From Chryseobacterium mulctrae (GTDB lineage Bacteria > Bacteroidota > Bacteroidia > Flavobacteriales > Weeksellaceae): a stretch of 64,000 nt of DNA. A model generated the notes under the pieces. That model saw only the letters and a program-made list of their open reading frames with translations, was not told the origin of the DNA and did no database searches. Each line of letters begins with the position of its first letter. The first letter of the stretch is position 1. The DNA lies in NCBI RefSeq assembly GCF_006175945.1, contig NZ_VAJL01000002.1, forward strand, positions 1 through 64,000, in the 5' to 3' direction. This document shows, piece by piece, positions 26,893 to 37,039 of the stretch. The translations under genes were made by a program, and so were the position numbers.

Positions 26893-29476
26893 TAAAACAT
26901 TTACAATTGAAGACTTCTGGCAAATCAAAGGCTTCACTCCTAATGCTAGTCAGCGCAAAGCAATTTTACATACAGAAGGTCCACTTTTTTTAACTGCTGG
27001 TCCTGGTTCAGGAAAAACCCGGGTTCTTTTATGGCGAACTCTAAACCTAATTGTTTTTGAAAATGTTAAACCGGAGGATATTTTCTTGTCTACATTCACC
27101 GAAAAGGCTTCTTTGCAACTTCGTGACGGTCTGCGCACATTACTTGGTATTGTCACCAACTGCACTGGTAAACCGTATGATATTTCAAAAATGTCTATTG
27201 GTACTGTTCATTCCATATGTCAAAATCTAATAACGGACCGTCGTTTTTCAGATGGGGCTGCTCGGAAAAACGCACCTATATTACTTGATTCGCTCTCCCA
27301 ATATTTCAAGATTTATAACAAACGCTTTTGGCAAAATTTATTACTAGCAGGTGGTTTCTCAGATGAAGAAGAAGCCAACATCATACTTACTGGGTATCTT
27401 AATGGGGACGAAAGAAATAATCGCCATATTGCTTGCCTTGCTGTTATTGGCTTGTTCAACAGATTTTCAGAAGAAAATTTGGATCCAGATAATGTAGCCA
27501 CTGATAATGAAATTCTTTCTGCATTACTCCAGATGTATAAATTCTATAAGAATTCCTTACAAATAAACACATTTACCAAGCAGGTAGATTTTTCTTTACT
27601 TCAGCAGGAAGCTTTTCAAGCAATTGAAAATTTCCAAGATTCTGGCCAAGTTTTCAAGCATATCATTATTGACGAGTATCAAGATACCAACGCCATTCAG
27701 GAAAAACTGTATTTTGCTTTATCCGCTGGAAATAAAAATATTTGTGTTGTAGGTGATGATGATCAAGCTCTATATCGTTTTCGCGGCGCCACAGTAGAAA
27801 ACCTTGTGGAATTTGAAAGTAGGTGTAGCAAATCTTTAGGGATCAGGCCTACTCGTATCGATTTGGATATTAATTACCGCTCCCGCAAAAAAATAGTTGA
27901 CCTTTATAAACATTTTATAGTTCAGTCTGATTGGGAAAACCCGCTTTCTAAAGGAACCTTTTTCAGAGTTCATAACAAAGAAATCAAAGCGCACAGCGTA
28001 GACGTAGCACCTTCTGTTGTTTGTTCAAATCACGATAGGACAATCAATGTTTATGAAGAAATTGCAAATTTTGTGCTTCAGTTAAAACAAGCTGGCAAAA
28101 TTCAAGATTACAATCAATGTGCATTTTTGTTCCCATACTTAAAGGGTAGCAGTCGTGTTGATGGTTTTCAGCAGGCATTTGATAATCTCGGCATACCAGT
28201 ATATGCACCTCGCGCAAATCCTTTCATTATGGTTGAAGAGGCAAGAGCATTTTTTGGTTTAATGATGAAGATTTTTGGTCGTCATCATTTTGGTCGGGAA
28301 GTTTTTGGTGATCAGAAAAGATTTCGTGATTGGATGATTGGCTGTCTTGCTTTTGCGGACGATATTATAAAAGAGGACGTTTCGCTGAAAGAATTTATTC
28401 AGGACAAGAAAATGGAGAAAGATGCAGCCTTGTCCGATTATCGTATATTAATTTCTCTAGTTTCTAAAAAGAAGTGGGATACTAATCAGCCTTTTACTTT
28501 ATCAATGATGAAAGACTTTGCCGAAGTCCCTCGTCTCTCCGAAAAAGCCCGTAAAAACCTGACAAATTCATATTTCAAAAAAATTATTGAATCAAAAGAA
28601 AAAGAAGGTACTCCTTATTCAATAAATTACATCATCAACAGAACAACCTCATTAGACTGGACTGTTCTTGACTTATTTTATCAGCTCAATGGCTTCAGAT
28701 ACTTCCGCGAGATGTATCTTCTGGCTGAAGATGGTACAGACGAAGGCCCTATTTGTAATCTTGGCCTTTTAAGCCAATACCTATCCCGTTTTATGGATGA
28801 ATATGGCACACTCATAACAGCTTCATTTCTAAGTGATGACAAGTTCGTTCGTGTATTCTTCGCCTCCTATATTTACGCTTTGTTCCGTCTTGGAGAGACG
28901 GAATATGAAGATAGCGAAGACCCTTTTCCAAAAGGTCGTATTCCATTTTTAACAATCCACCAATCAAAAGGGCTTGAATTTCCTGTTGTTGTCATGGGAG
29001 CAGTTTTCAAAAGAGAATCCGGTCCGGATAAAAAAGAAATTATTATCAGGGAACTTCTCAAAAAAGAAGGCGAACCTTTGGATAAGATTTCCCATTACGA
29101 TAATATGCGTATGTTTTATGTTGCCTTGTCGCGGGCTCAAAATCTTTTGGTCCTGCCTCGCTATACACATAATTCGAATGCAACTCCAATTTTTAAAGAT
29201 ATTTTCGCAAAATACCCTTTGGAATTGATTTCAGATTTTAATATTGATACAGTTCCTGTGGCGGATGTAAAAGACGAAGATTTGGGTAAGAGTTATTCTT
29301 ATACTTCTGATTACTTGCTTTACAATAAATGCCCTCGCAATTATATGATTTTCAAAAAATATGGCTTCGTCCCTTCACGCTCACAAACGATGTTCTTCGG
29401 TTCCTTGGTACACCAGACAATAGAAGATCTGCACCATTTACTTATTAACGAAAGAAATAAAGTCTCAGCTGTATGA
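26885..29476 (+). CDS. UvrD/AddA-like helicase, with start of a RecB/Cas4-type nuclease domain (863 aa)
   Basis: SF1A motifs: TAGPGSGKTRVLLW (residues 37-50), IIDEYQDTNAIQ (near 260-271), VGDDDQALYRFRGA, INYRSRKKIVDLY, LTIHQSKGLEFPVV, and MFYVALSRAQNLL. The last 60 residues start a PD-(D/E)XK exonuclease domain: YNKCPRNYMIF, which gives the first Fe-S cysteine, then FGSLVHQTIEDLHH with the conserved His. The protein then stops, and the remaining nuclease motifs are in the next ORF through an ATGA overlap. Such helicase-nucleases degrade or process duplex DNA ends. Confidence 0.88.
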   Translation: MINKTFTIEDFWQIKGFTPNASQRKAILHTEGPLFLTAGPGSGKTRVLLWRTLNLIVFENVKPEDIFLSTFTEKASLQLRDGLRTLLGIVTNCTGKPYDISKMSIGTVHSICQNLITDRRFSDGAARKNAPILLDSLSQYFKIYNKRFWQNLLLAGGFSDEEEANIILTGYLNGDERNNRHIACLAVIGLFNRFSEENLDPDNVATDNEILSALLQMYKFYKNSLQINTFTKQVDFSLLQQEAFQAIENFQDSGQVFKHIIIDEYQDTNAIQEKLYFALSAGNKNICVVGDDDQALYRFRGATVENLVEFESRCSKSLGIRPTRIDLDINYRSRKKIVDLYKHFIVQSDWENPLSKGTFFRVHNKEIKAHSVDVAPSVVCSNHDRTINVYEEIANFVLQLKQAGKIQDYNQCAFLFPYLKGSSRVDGFQQAFDNLGIPVYAPRANPFIMVEEARAFFGLMMKIFGRHHFGREVFGDQKRFRDWMIGCLAFADDIIKEDVSLKEFIQDKKMEKDAALSDYRILISLVSKKKWDTNQPFTLSMMKDFAEVPRLSEKARKNLTNSYFKKIIESKEKEGTPYSINYIINRTTSLDWTVLDLFYQLNGFRYFREMYLLAEDGTDEGPICNLGLLSQYLSRFMDEYGTLITASFLSDDKFVRVFFASYIYALFRLGETEYEDSEDPFPKGRIPFLTIHQSKGLEFPVVVMGAVFKRESGPDKKEIIIRELLKKEGEPLDKISHYDNMRMFYVALSRAQNLLVLPRYTHNSNATPIFKDIFAKYPLELISDFNIDTVPVADVKDEDLGKSYSYTSDYLLYNKCPRNYMIFKKYGFVPSRSQTMFFGSLVHQTIEDLHHLLINERNKVSAV

Positions 29477-30303
29477 CAGATCTAGAAATTGAAGAAAAAC
29501 TCAAAGAGATTTTCGAACAAAATTATGAGTTATTGAAACTGGAAGGCGGTCACGCTCTCACCGAGGCCACAAAAAATGATGCTTTTCAGCAGATCTTATA
29601 TTATTACCGTAAGCTTAGTGATGTAGCAAAAAAAGTCACAGATACTGAAGTTAAATTAACTTTGCCTGATCAAAAAACCCCAGAAGGTCGTAGTTTTACG
29701 ATTGAAGGTATAGTTGATATAGTCAGAGAAGATGATGAAGTCTGGATGTATGATATTAAAACACACGATCCACTCTATGTTCGTTCCAATTTAGATTTTT
29801 ACCAAAAGCAATTAAATGTTTATTCCTACATTTGGGAAAACCTTCGGGGCAATAAGTTGGATCATACTGCTGTCATAAGCACAGTTCTGCCTGATGGGCT
29901 GAAAAACTCAATCGTCGAAGGAAATGTTTCAAGAGCAGAAAAAGAATTTGCAGACTGGCAGCCAATTATAGAAATCCCTTTTAAAGAGGAAAATGTTCAA
30001 TCCACAATTGCGGATTTTGCAGATACGGTGGATAATATAGAAAAGCATTGCTTTACTCCTCCGCCCGTTGAAATACTTAATAGTTTAATTGAAGGTACAA
30101 GGTCTAAGTTCGCAACTAGAATTTGCAGAAACTGCGATGCGCGTTTTTCTTGTTCATCATTTAGGGAATATGCTACCTCCATTCAGAAGGGCACTAATAT
30201 GAACTTCAAAAAATATTATGAAGATTACGGCAGCGATGTGGAGAAAGAAGAATTTATCAATGCATCTTTAATTTCAGAAAGGTCTAATGATATCCAATTA
30301 TAA
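29473..30303 (+). CDS. C-terminal part of RecB/Cas4-type PD-(D/E)XK nuclease (276 aa)
   Basis: It begins at the ATGA overlap with the helicase stop codon. GIVDIVREDDEVWMYDIKT (near residues 78-97) supplies the catalytic Asp and the Asp-x-Lys. QKQLNVYSYIW is the conserved QxxxY motif. Cysteines in CRNCDARFSC (near 217-226) give the last three ligands of an Fe-S cluster whose first ligand lies in the upstream protein. The domain is therefore split over two polypeptides, or the split is a frameshift. With the helicase it resembles AddAB-style end processing. Confidence 0.82.
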   Translation: MTDLEIEEKLKEIFEQNYELLKLEGGHALTEATKNDAFQQILYYYRKLSDVAKKVTDTEVKLTLPDQKTPEGRSFTIEGIVDIVREDDEVWMYDIKTHDPLYVRSNLDFYQKQLNVYSYIWENLRGNKLDHTAVISTVLPDGLKNSIVEGNVSRAEKEFADWQPIIEIPFKEENVQSTIADFADTVDNIEKHCFTPPPVEILNSLIEGTRSKFATRICRNCDARFSCSSFREYATSIQKGTNMNFKKYYEDYGSDVEKEEFINASLISERSNDIQL

Positions 30304-30332
30304 CTTATACTTAAAGTAACACTACTACAAAT

Positions 30333-31977
30333 ATGGCAATCGAAAAACTTAAACCAGATTTTCAATTCGACGAAGAAAGAATTAAAAAACTATACGAAAT
30401 AGTGCCCGAAGCATTTGCAGATGGTAAAATAAACTGGCATTCCCTTCAGGAAGCATTAGGACATTACAAAGAGGATGATGATGTTGATTCAGAACATTAT
30501 GGTCTTTTTTGGCCAGGAAAGAGAGAAGCTAGACGTAAATCTGCAAGTCCAAGTACAGGAACACTCATTCCGGCCAATGATTTTTCATCAAAAGCAATTC
30601 ATTCTGATAACTTATTTATTGAAGGTGAAAATCTTGAAGTATTGAAATTATTGCAGAAGGCTTATGCAGATAAGATTAAGATGATATATATTGATCCACC
30701 TTACAATACTGGTAACGATTTTATTTATGATGACAACTTTTCAGAAACTGTTGAAGATTATATGAGAAGAACCGGTCAATTAGATGAAGATTCAAAACCA
30801 TTAGCCACAAATTCAAGAGTTGATGGTCGTTTTCATAGTAAATGGCTTTCAATGATGTATCCCAGATTACGGCTGGCAAGAAACTTACTTAAGGAAGACG
30901 GTGTTATTTTCGTAAGTATTGATGATAATGAGGTAGCAAACTTAAAGTTATTGATGAATGAAATTTTTGGCGAAGAAAATTTTTTAGGTCAATTTGTTAT
31001 TAATTCTACACCAAATGCTAGGGATTACGGACATATTGGAAAAATGCACGAATACTGTTTATTTTATGGCAAAAATTCTACATTAACTGAAACATATCAT
31101 TTGGAAGATAAGGATAAAAAGTTCAAGTATTCTGATGATATCGGGGATTATAATATACACCCATTGTACAATAGTAATGTTGCTTTTACAAACATAAATC
31201 GACCTAACCTTTATTATCCTTTTTACCTCAATCTTGATAATAATATTGAAGAAGATTTCTATGAGATTTCATTAAAACCTTTTAAGAATTCAGTTGAAAT
31301 ATTTCCACCTAAATCGGTTAAAGATAATATTCAATTTGTCTGGCGATGGGGAAAGGATAAGTCTGCATCGGAAATGAATGTAAATATCATAGGGTATAAA
31401 ATTTCAGATGATGAGTATAGGATAGTGCAGAAAATGAGAACGACAGAGAAAGTTGTTAGATCATTGCTATTAGAAAAAGAATTTAGCAGTAGAAGAGGTA
31501 CTTCGGATTTGGAAAAATTATTTGGAAAAAAAACTTTCAGTTTTCCAAAACCTCTTGAACTTATTAAAACTTTTATAAAAGTTGGTTCGACAGATGGCGA
31601 CACAATACTTGATTTTTTCTCGGGTTCTGGCACATTAGCACAGGCGGTTTTAGAGTTAAATGCAGAAAGTGCTGAAACAAGAAATTTTATTACTGTTCAA
31701 CTGCCTGTTAAAACGAAATTTGAAATTAACACCGAAATTAAAGATCTTGAGAATATTTCTGATATTACGGAAGCGAGAATTGAAAAATCAATAATTCAAT
31801 GCCGAAAAATAAATAGTGAAAAAGACTTTTCTTATAAGAAATTTAGATTAAGTACTTCATCATTCAAAATTTGGCAAGATTACTTAGGTTCGGATATTAC
31901 AGCCTTAGAAAAATTACTTTCAGAAAATTCTAATCCATTGATTTCCGACTGGGAAATAGATAATTTGTTATCAGAAA
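30333..31977 (+). pseudogene. Type III Mod-like adenine DNA methyltransferase, 3' end cut by Tn3 element A
   Basis: About 548 native residues remain. The following 17 residues (to the stop at 32030) are encoded by the transposon end. DPPYNTG (motif IV, residues 121-127) precedes DFFSGSGTLAQAV (motif I, near 427), the order of beta-class N6-adenine methylases such as type III Mod. The N-terminal part (residues 1-100) also resembles Mod. It starts 30 bp after the nuclease gene. Any following restriction gene would have been removed with the 3' end; no continuation with the AGAAA flank exists in the window. The truncated enzyme may retain activity, because the motifs are complete. Confidence 0.85.
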
Positions 31978-32061
31978 GGGGTCGGTCGACGAAAAGTAAA
32001 AAAAACAGGGTTAAGGATAAAATCTATTAAAATTTAATTTTTAATAGATAAATTTATAAAA

Positions 32062-32673
32062 CTAATTTGGGGAATCCTGTATTTTATTTTTTTTTATCCA
32101 GTTATGGAGGTTCGCCGGAGTCGAATTATAGCGTTTTGCTATAAATTTTTTGGTAGAACCATTTTTAAGTAAAGCTTGTATTTCCAATTTGTGAGTATCA
32201 AGTTTACTTTTTCCTGGTCCTTTTGGTCTACCTAATTTAATTCCGTTTGCTTTTTTTGTCTGCAGCGCTTCTTTTGTTCTTTTGGAAATCAAGTCCCGTT
32301 CAATCTCTGATACCATAGAAAATACCATTGCCATCACTTTACTTTGTATGGTATCGTCAAGTTGCCAGTTTCCTTTGACAGTATAAATATTAATGCCTTT
32401 CTCTGTCGCAATAGAAATAATTTCCATGCATTCAAGCATACTTCGTCCCAATCTGGAAAATTCATTTAAAAGGATAGTATCTCCTTTTTGTAAATCCTCT
32501 ATGATCTCACCAATTTTACGTTTTCTCCAGTGAATCTTTCCGGAGATTTTTTCTTCTACAAAATCTACTTTACCTAAAGATTTGTCATTCGCTAAAAATA
32601 AAATTTCTGCTTTATTTTTTTCAAGATCCTGGTCAGCTGTTGATACCCTTAGATAAGCTACATTCTTTGACAT
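32062..32673 (-). CDS. Tn3-type resolvase of element A
   Basis: This is a 203-residue serine recombinase. NVAYLRVSTADQDL has the catalytic Ser in its usual place. LLNEFSRLGRSMLE, SEIERDLISKRTKEAL and a GIKLGRPKGPGKS linker lead to a C-terminal HTH. It diverges from tnpA. The 124-bp gap between them should contain the res site. It would resolve cointegrates after replicative transposition. Confidence 0.88.
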   Translation of the reverse strand: MSKNVAYLRVSTADQDLEKNKAEILFLANDKSLGKVDFVEEKISGKIHWRKRKIGEIIEDLQKGDTILLNEFSRLGRSMLECMEIISIATEKGINIYTVKGNWQLDDTIQSKVMAMVFSMVSEIERDLISKRTKEALQTKKANGIKLGRPKGPGKSKLDTHKLEIQALLKNGSTKKFIAKRYNSTPANLHNWIKKNKIQDSPN

Positions 32674-32797
32674 AAAAGCTATTTTAAAATTAAAGGTATA
32701 AATATTAAATTATTCTATATAAAAAAGTAAAATATAAATATGTATTTTTATTTAATTATAACTTTATTGAAAACGGTCATTTTTACAATGTTATTTT
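32674..32797. promoter_or_regulatory. Divergent promoter and presumed res region of element A
   Basis: This is very AT-rich DNA between divergent resolvase and transposase genes, the standard place of the res site in Tn3-family elements. I cannot define individual res subsites. Confidence 0.4.
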
Positions 32798-35758
32798 ATG
32801 GCTTTAAGAAAATCTATAACAGAACAAGAATTTACTTCATTAATAAATATTCCTCAGTCTGGAGAAGAACTTATAAGGATCTATTCTCTTTCAGATGACG
32901 ATATAATTTTCATTAAGGCATCATGCAGAGGAAAAACCAATCATATTAGAGTATCAGTTTTACTTAGCTACATGAAATTTCCCGGAATTATTATTCCTAC
33001 TGTATTTATTCCAGATGAAAGAATATTGGATCTATTATGTAATCAGCTAGAAATAGATAAAAGCCACTGGAAGGATTATGATAATTTGGCTGAAACTCGC
33101 CAGGATCATATAAATATTTTGAGAAAAAACTATGGATATGAAAATTTCTCTTCAACTTACTATACTGATTCTCTATTCAATTTAACAAAATTTACTTTAC
33201 AAACAGATAAAGGAATATTAATTGCGCAGCAGTTAGTAAAATTTTTGAGAGATGCTAAAATATTGATACCTAGAATATCTGTTGTACAGAAAATATGCTC
33301 AGAAGCCTTAATTAATGCAGAAAAGCAAATTCATGATACCCTGAGTTCTGTATTGTCCAATCATCAAAAACAGTTATTAGATACTCTTCTCAACTTACAG
33401 GAAAAAAGCAGCATCAGTCAACTAAATTGGCTGAAGCAATCCCCACAGGCGGTCAATTCAAAATTTTTATTGATGCACATAAAGAGGTTGAAAACTATTA
33501 AAGACATTGATCTTCCAAAAGATATTGGTAAGGATATTCATCAAACACGGTTGTTGAAAATAGCCAGAGAAGGCAGGCAGATGACACCACAACATCTAAG
33601 GGATTTCGAAGAATCCCGGAGATACGCAACTTTAGTCGCAATACTTCTGGAAACCAAAGCTTCTATTATCGATGAAATTATAGAAATGAATGATAAAATC
33701 ATCGGTTCTTTGTTCAGATATGCCAAGAATACACAAGCTCAAAAAATGCAGGAATCCGGAAAATCCATGGGAGAACAGCTCGGTGTATTTTTTAAAATTG
33801 GAAATGCACTTCTTGATGCCAGAGAAACTGGAGAAGATCCTTTCGATGCTGTTGAATCGGTTATTTCATGGGAAGCTCTGGCTCAAAGTATTTTGGAAGC
33901 CAAGAACTTAACCGCTAAACAAAATTTTGATTCACTTTATTTTATATCCGATAAATATTTCACGATCAAAAAATATGGTGGAGAATTTTTGAAAGAATTG
34001 GAACTCCGTTCAGCTCCTGTGGCAGAAGATATTCTAAAGGCAATAAATATTCTGATAGATTTATATGAAGGAAAAATAAAAAGACTGCCGGAAAAGCTAC
34101 CCTCAAGTTTTATAAGAAAAAGATGGGAAGAACTTGTATTTACGGAGAACGGTATTGATCGAAAGTTTTATGAACTGTGTATATTTTCTGAACTCAAGAA
34201 CCATCTGCGTTCCGGAGATCTTTGGGTACAGGGTTCAAGACAGTACAAAGATTTTGAAGATTATCTTATTCCTTCAGACAGATTTACTGAAATGAGAGAT
34301 CAGAATGGGGTTCCTCTGGACGTAGCGTTGAATGTAGAAGAGTTTCTTTCGGAACGGATGGAACTTCTTTCCAATAAAATACAAATCGTTTGTAAACTTA
34401 TCGAAAGCAATGAACTTCCGGACTCTTCTATTATTAATGACAGGATAAAGATTAAACCTCTTGAAAACACAGTTCCTGAAGAAGCTGAAGTTTTAGGAAA
34501 AAAAATATACAGTTTGCTTCCTCTCATTAAAATCACAGATCTTTTGAAAGAAGTCGATCAGTGGATGGGCTTCACAGATCAATTCACCCATTTGAAATCA
34601 GGAAATAAAAGTAATGATAAAAACTTTTTACTCACTGTAATACTGTCAGATGCCATCAATTTAGGCTTAAGAAAAATGTCGGAAGCTTCTCCGGGAACTT
34701 CCTACGCAAAACTTTCCTGGCTTCAGGCGTGGCACATCCGCGATGAAACGTATTCTTCAGCTTTAGCGGAAATTATAAATGTTCAATCCGCGCATCCATT
34801 TTCTTCTTACTGGGGAGAAGGAAAAACATCTTCTTCGGACGGTCAGCGTTTTGCCACCGGAAGCTATGCACAAAGAACCGGAAATATTAATCCTAAATAT
34901 GGAAGCGGTCCCGGAGTTCAGTTTTACACTCATGTCTCCGACCAATACGCACCTTTTCATACCAAGGTTATTAATGTGGGAGTAAGGGATGCAACCTATG
35001 TTTTGGACGGGCTTCTCTATCATGAATCTGATGTACAGATAGAAGAACATTATACAGATACTTCGGGGTTTACCGATCATGTGTTTGCTTTGATGCAGTT
35101 ATTGGGATTTAAATTTGCCCCAAGAATCAGAGATTTGAATGATAAGAAGCTTTTTATTCCTGAAGCATCTACCGGTTATTCTGCGTTATCAGAACATATA
35201 GGAGGTAAAATTAACAGTAAAAAAATTATTCAAAACTGGGATGAGATCCTAAGATTGGCTGCTTCCATAAAAAATGGAACTGTTACGGCTTCACTGATTG
35301 TAAAGAAGATTGGAAGCTATCCAAGGCAAAACGGACTTGCAGTAGCATTGCGGGAATTGGGTAAAATTGAAAGAACCTTATTTATGCTCGACTGGTACAT
35401 GAGTCCGGAACTTAGGCGGAGAGTTACTGCGGGACTTAATAAAGGGGAAGCCAGAAATGCTTTGGCAAGAGCCGTATATTTTAACAGGTTTGGAGAAGTC
35501 AGAGAACGGAGCTTTGAAAATCAACGGTATAAGGCAAGCGGTCTTAATTTGGTAACTGCTGCTATTGTTCTATGGAATACTGTTTATATTGAAAAAGCAG
35601 TGCAGCACCTGAAAGAACAGGGCGAAGAAATTAATGAAGAGTTACTTCAATATCTTTCTCCTTTAGGATGGGAACATATTCACCTTACCGGAGATTATGT
35701 TTGGGAAGAACGTATCAAACTTAAAAAAGGAGAGTTTAGATCGCTAAGAAAAGTATAA
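32798..35758 (+). CDS. tnpA: Tn3-family transposase TnpA of element A
   Basis: The 986-residue length is normal for Tn3 TnpA. The conserved C-terminal DDE region includes WLQAWHIRDETY, the YTHVSDQYAPFHTKVI segment, ATYVLDGLLYHES and EHYTDTSGFTDHVFAL. From about residue 175 on it is nearly identical to the element B transposase. The first 170 residues, the IR-binding region in this family, differ strongly, and this matches the different 8-bp block in the inverted repeats. Confidence 0.95.
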   Translation: MALRKSITEQEFTSLINIPQSGEELIRIYSLSDDDIIFIKASCRGKTNHIRVSVLLSYMKFPGIIIPTVFIPDERILDLLCNQLEIDKSHWKDYDNLAETRQDHINILRKNYGYENFSSTYYTDSLFNLTKFTLQTDKGILIAQQLVKFLRDAKILIPRISVVQKICSEALINAEKQIHDTLSSVLSNHQKQLLDTLLNLQEKSSISQLNWLKQSPQAVNSKFLLMHIKRLKTIKDIDLPKDIGKDIHQTRLLKIAREGRQMTPQHLRDFEESRRYATLVAILLETKASIIDEIIEMNDKIIGSLFRYAKNTQAQKMQESGKSMGEQLGVFFKIGNALLDARETGEDPFDAVESVISWEALAQSILEAKNLTAKQNFDSLYFISDKYFTIKKYGGEFLKELELRSAPVAEDILKAINILIDLYEGKIKRLPEKLPSSFIRKRWEELVFTENGIDRKFYELCIFSELKNHLRSGDLWVQGSRQYKDFEDYLIPSDRFTEMRDQNGVPLDVALNVEEFLSERMELLSNKIQIVCKLIESNELPDSSIINDRIKIKPLENTVPEEAEVLGKKIYSLLPLIKITDLLKEVDQWMGFTDQFTHLKSGNKSNDKNFLLTVILSDAINLGLRKMSEASPGTSYAKLSWLQAWHIRDETYSSALAEIINVQSAHPFSSYWGEGKTSSSDGQRFATGSYAQRTGNINPKYGSGPGVQFYTHVSDQYAPFHTKVINVGVRDATYVLDGLLYHESDVQIEEHYTDTSGFTDHVFALMQLLGFKFAPRIRDLNDKKLFIPEASTGYSALSEHIGGKINSKKIIQNWDEILRLAASIKNGTVTASLIVKKIGSYPRQNGLAVALRELGKIERTLFMLDWYMSPELRRRVTAGLNKGEARNALARAVYFNRFGEVRERSFENQRYKASGLNLVTAAIVLWNTVYIEKAVQHLKEQGEEINEELLQYLSPLGWEHIHLTGDYVWEERIKLKKGEFRSLRKV

Positions 35759-35878
35759 TTATTACTTACCTTAAAATTAATATTATTGACAAATATAAAC
35801 TTTTAATATTATGTTAACTCCCTTTGTTGTAGAACATTAAAAAGTGAAAAAAAATCTTTTTCGCATGAATTATTTTTC

Positions 35879-35886
35879 TATATTTG
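35879..35886 (+). promoter_or_regulatory. -7 box before the element A peptide operon
   Basis: TATATTTG matches the Bacteroidota TAnnTTTG consensus and lies 26 bp before the ATG at 35912. Confidence 0.5.
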
Positions 35887-35911
35887 GATTCTAACATTAA
35901 ATATTAAATTT

Positions 35912-36263
35912 ATGAAAAAAAACTATTTTAGCGTTGTTTTTAACAGTTGGAATTTCAGGGATTGCTTTAGCGAATAATTCAGTACCTAATGTTTCTGAAC
36001 ATAAAATGGAAACAAAAGTTGTAACGAAGGAAAAAGGAGACAAAAAACAAGTTACAACCTACAACTATGTGAATGGAGTGTTATTTTCTTGTACAATTGC
36101 AACACATACAAGACAATACGATACTTGTGGAAATTACGTAGGTACAGTTAAAGAATCATACGAAGCTTATGGAAGTGGTTGTAGTGAAGCGGGTGAAGGA
36201 GGGTTACTAATTAAAGTAACAAGAATGATGACAGGATTTGGCGATTGCCCTGCAAATTATTAA
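35912..36263 (+). CDS. Small secreted Cys-containing peptide, leader frameshifted
   Basis: ATG plus eight A at 35912 puts the start out of frame with the rest. With seven A the protein begins MKKTILALFLTVGISGIALA, a textbook signal peptide, and gives a mature peptide of about 95 residues. The mature part has four Cys (FSCTIA, YDTCGNY, GSGCSEA, GDCPANY), suggesting two disulphides. The A run is either an assembly error or a phase-variable tract. Its stop codon overlaps the next ATG as TAATG, so it is coupled to the GLPGLI gene. Role unknown; a bacteriocin-like or signalling peptide is possible. Confidence 0.65.
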
Positions 36264-37039
36264 TGACAGCATATATTAAATTTATTATGATTTTGTTCTG
36301 TGTTTTTTTCAAAGCACAGAACAATTTTATTGTTTACAATAAAATCATAGATGATGCTGGTGGTAATGAAAAAATTTATGAAAAAAATATACTTGTTTTT
36401 CAAGATAAATGGTCTATTTTTTTTAGCTACAGAGGAAGTTTGGAAGAAGTGAATGATTTTTTGACTAATAGTGAAAAAATTAGGAGCAGCCAGATTATAA
36501 AAAATTCACTGGATGAGAAAAAATTTTATATAAAAGATAATTCTTTTACTAAGGAGATTCTTTTTACGTTAGACAACTATCAAAAAATTGATTGGAATAT
36601 TATTCAGAAAGATACGGAAATAATCTTAGGATATAAATGTCATAAAGCTTTAGGGAAATTTAGAGGAAGAGATTTTATTGCTTACTTTACAACCGATTTG
36701 CCAGTTGATTTAGGTCCTTTAAAGTTTAGAGGATTACCTGGTGTAATTTTAAAAGTTTCAGATAAAGATAACTTGTTTACCTATGAAGCTGCTAAGATTG
36801 TATTAAATTTTCCACAGAAAATTGACATTAATTCTAAACTTCTTTTCTCATTTCCTGAAGAAAAGTCTAAGTACATTGATTATAAAGAATATATAAATAT
36901 TGAAAATAACTACTTAAAAGATATTAAGTCAAAAGTTGAAGCAAATAGACCAGCTGGAACAATAGTAGTGAGTTCTTCCAAAGAAAGAGACTTTAAGATA
37001 GAAAAATCTTTCGAATGGGAAGAGTCTAAAAAGCCTTAA
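36263..37039 (+). CDS. GLPGLI family protein of element A (258 aa)
   Basis: The start at MTAYIKFIMILF gives a signal peptide ending near FKAQ. The hallmark motif FRGLPGVILKV is near residues 152-162. GLPGLI proteins are a Bacteroidota-specific secreted family of unknown function. The gene is joined at both ends by TAATG overlaps, to the Cys peptide upstream and the outer-membrane receptor downstream. That makes a tight three-gene operon and suggests all three act together at the outer membrane. Confidence 0.85.
   Translation: MTAYIKFIMILFCVFFKAQNNFIVYNKIIDDAGGNEKIYEKNILVFQDKWSIFFSYRGSLEEVNDFLTNSEKIRSSQIIKNSLDEKKFYIKDNSFTKEILFTLDNYQKIDWNIIQKDTEIILGYKCHKALGKFRGRDFIAYFTTDLPVDLGPLKFRGLPGVILKVSDKDNLFTYEAAKIVLNFPQKIDINSKLLFSFPEEKSKYIDYKEYINIENNYLKDIKSKVEANRPAGTIVVSSSKERDFKIEKSFEWEESKKP

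Noticed and set aside
31978..32030. Natural C-terminus of the methyltransferase at 32030
   Set aside because: The last 17 residues are encoded by the transposon inverted repeat, as shown by the same sequence at the other element ends.
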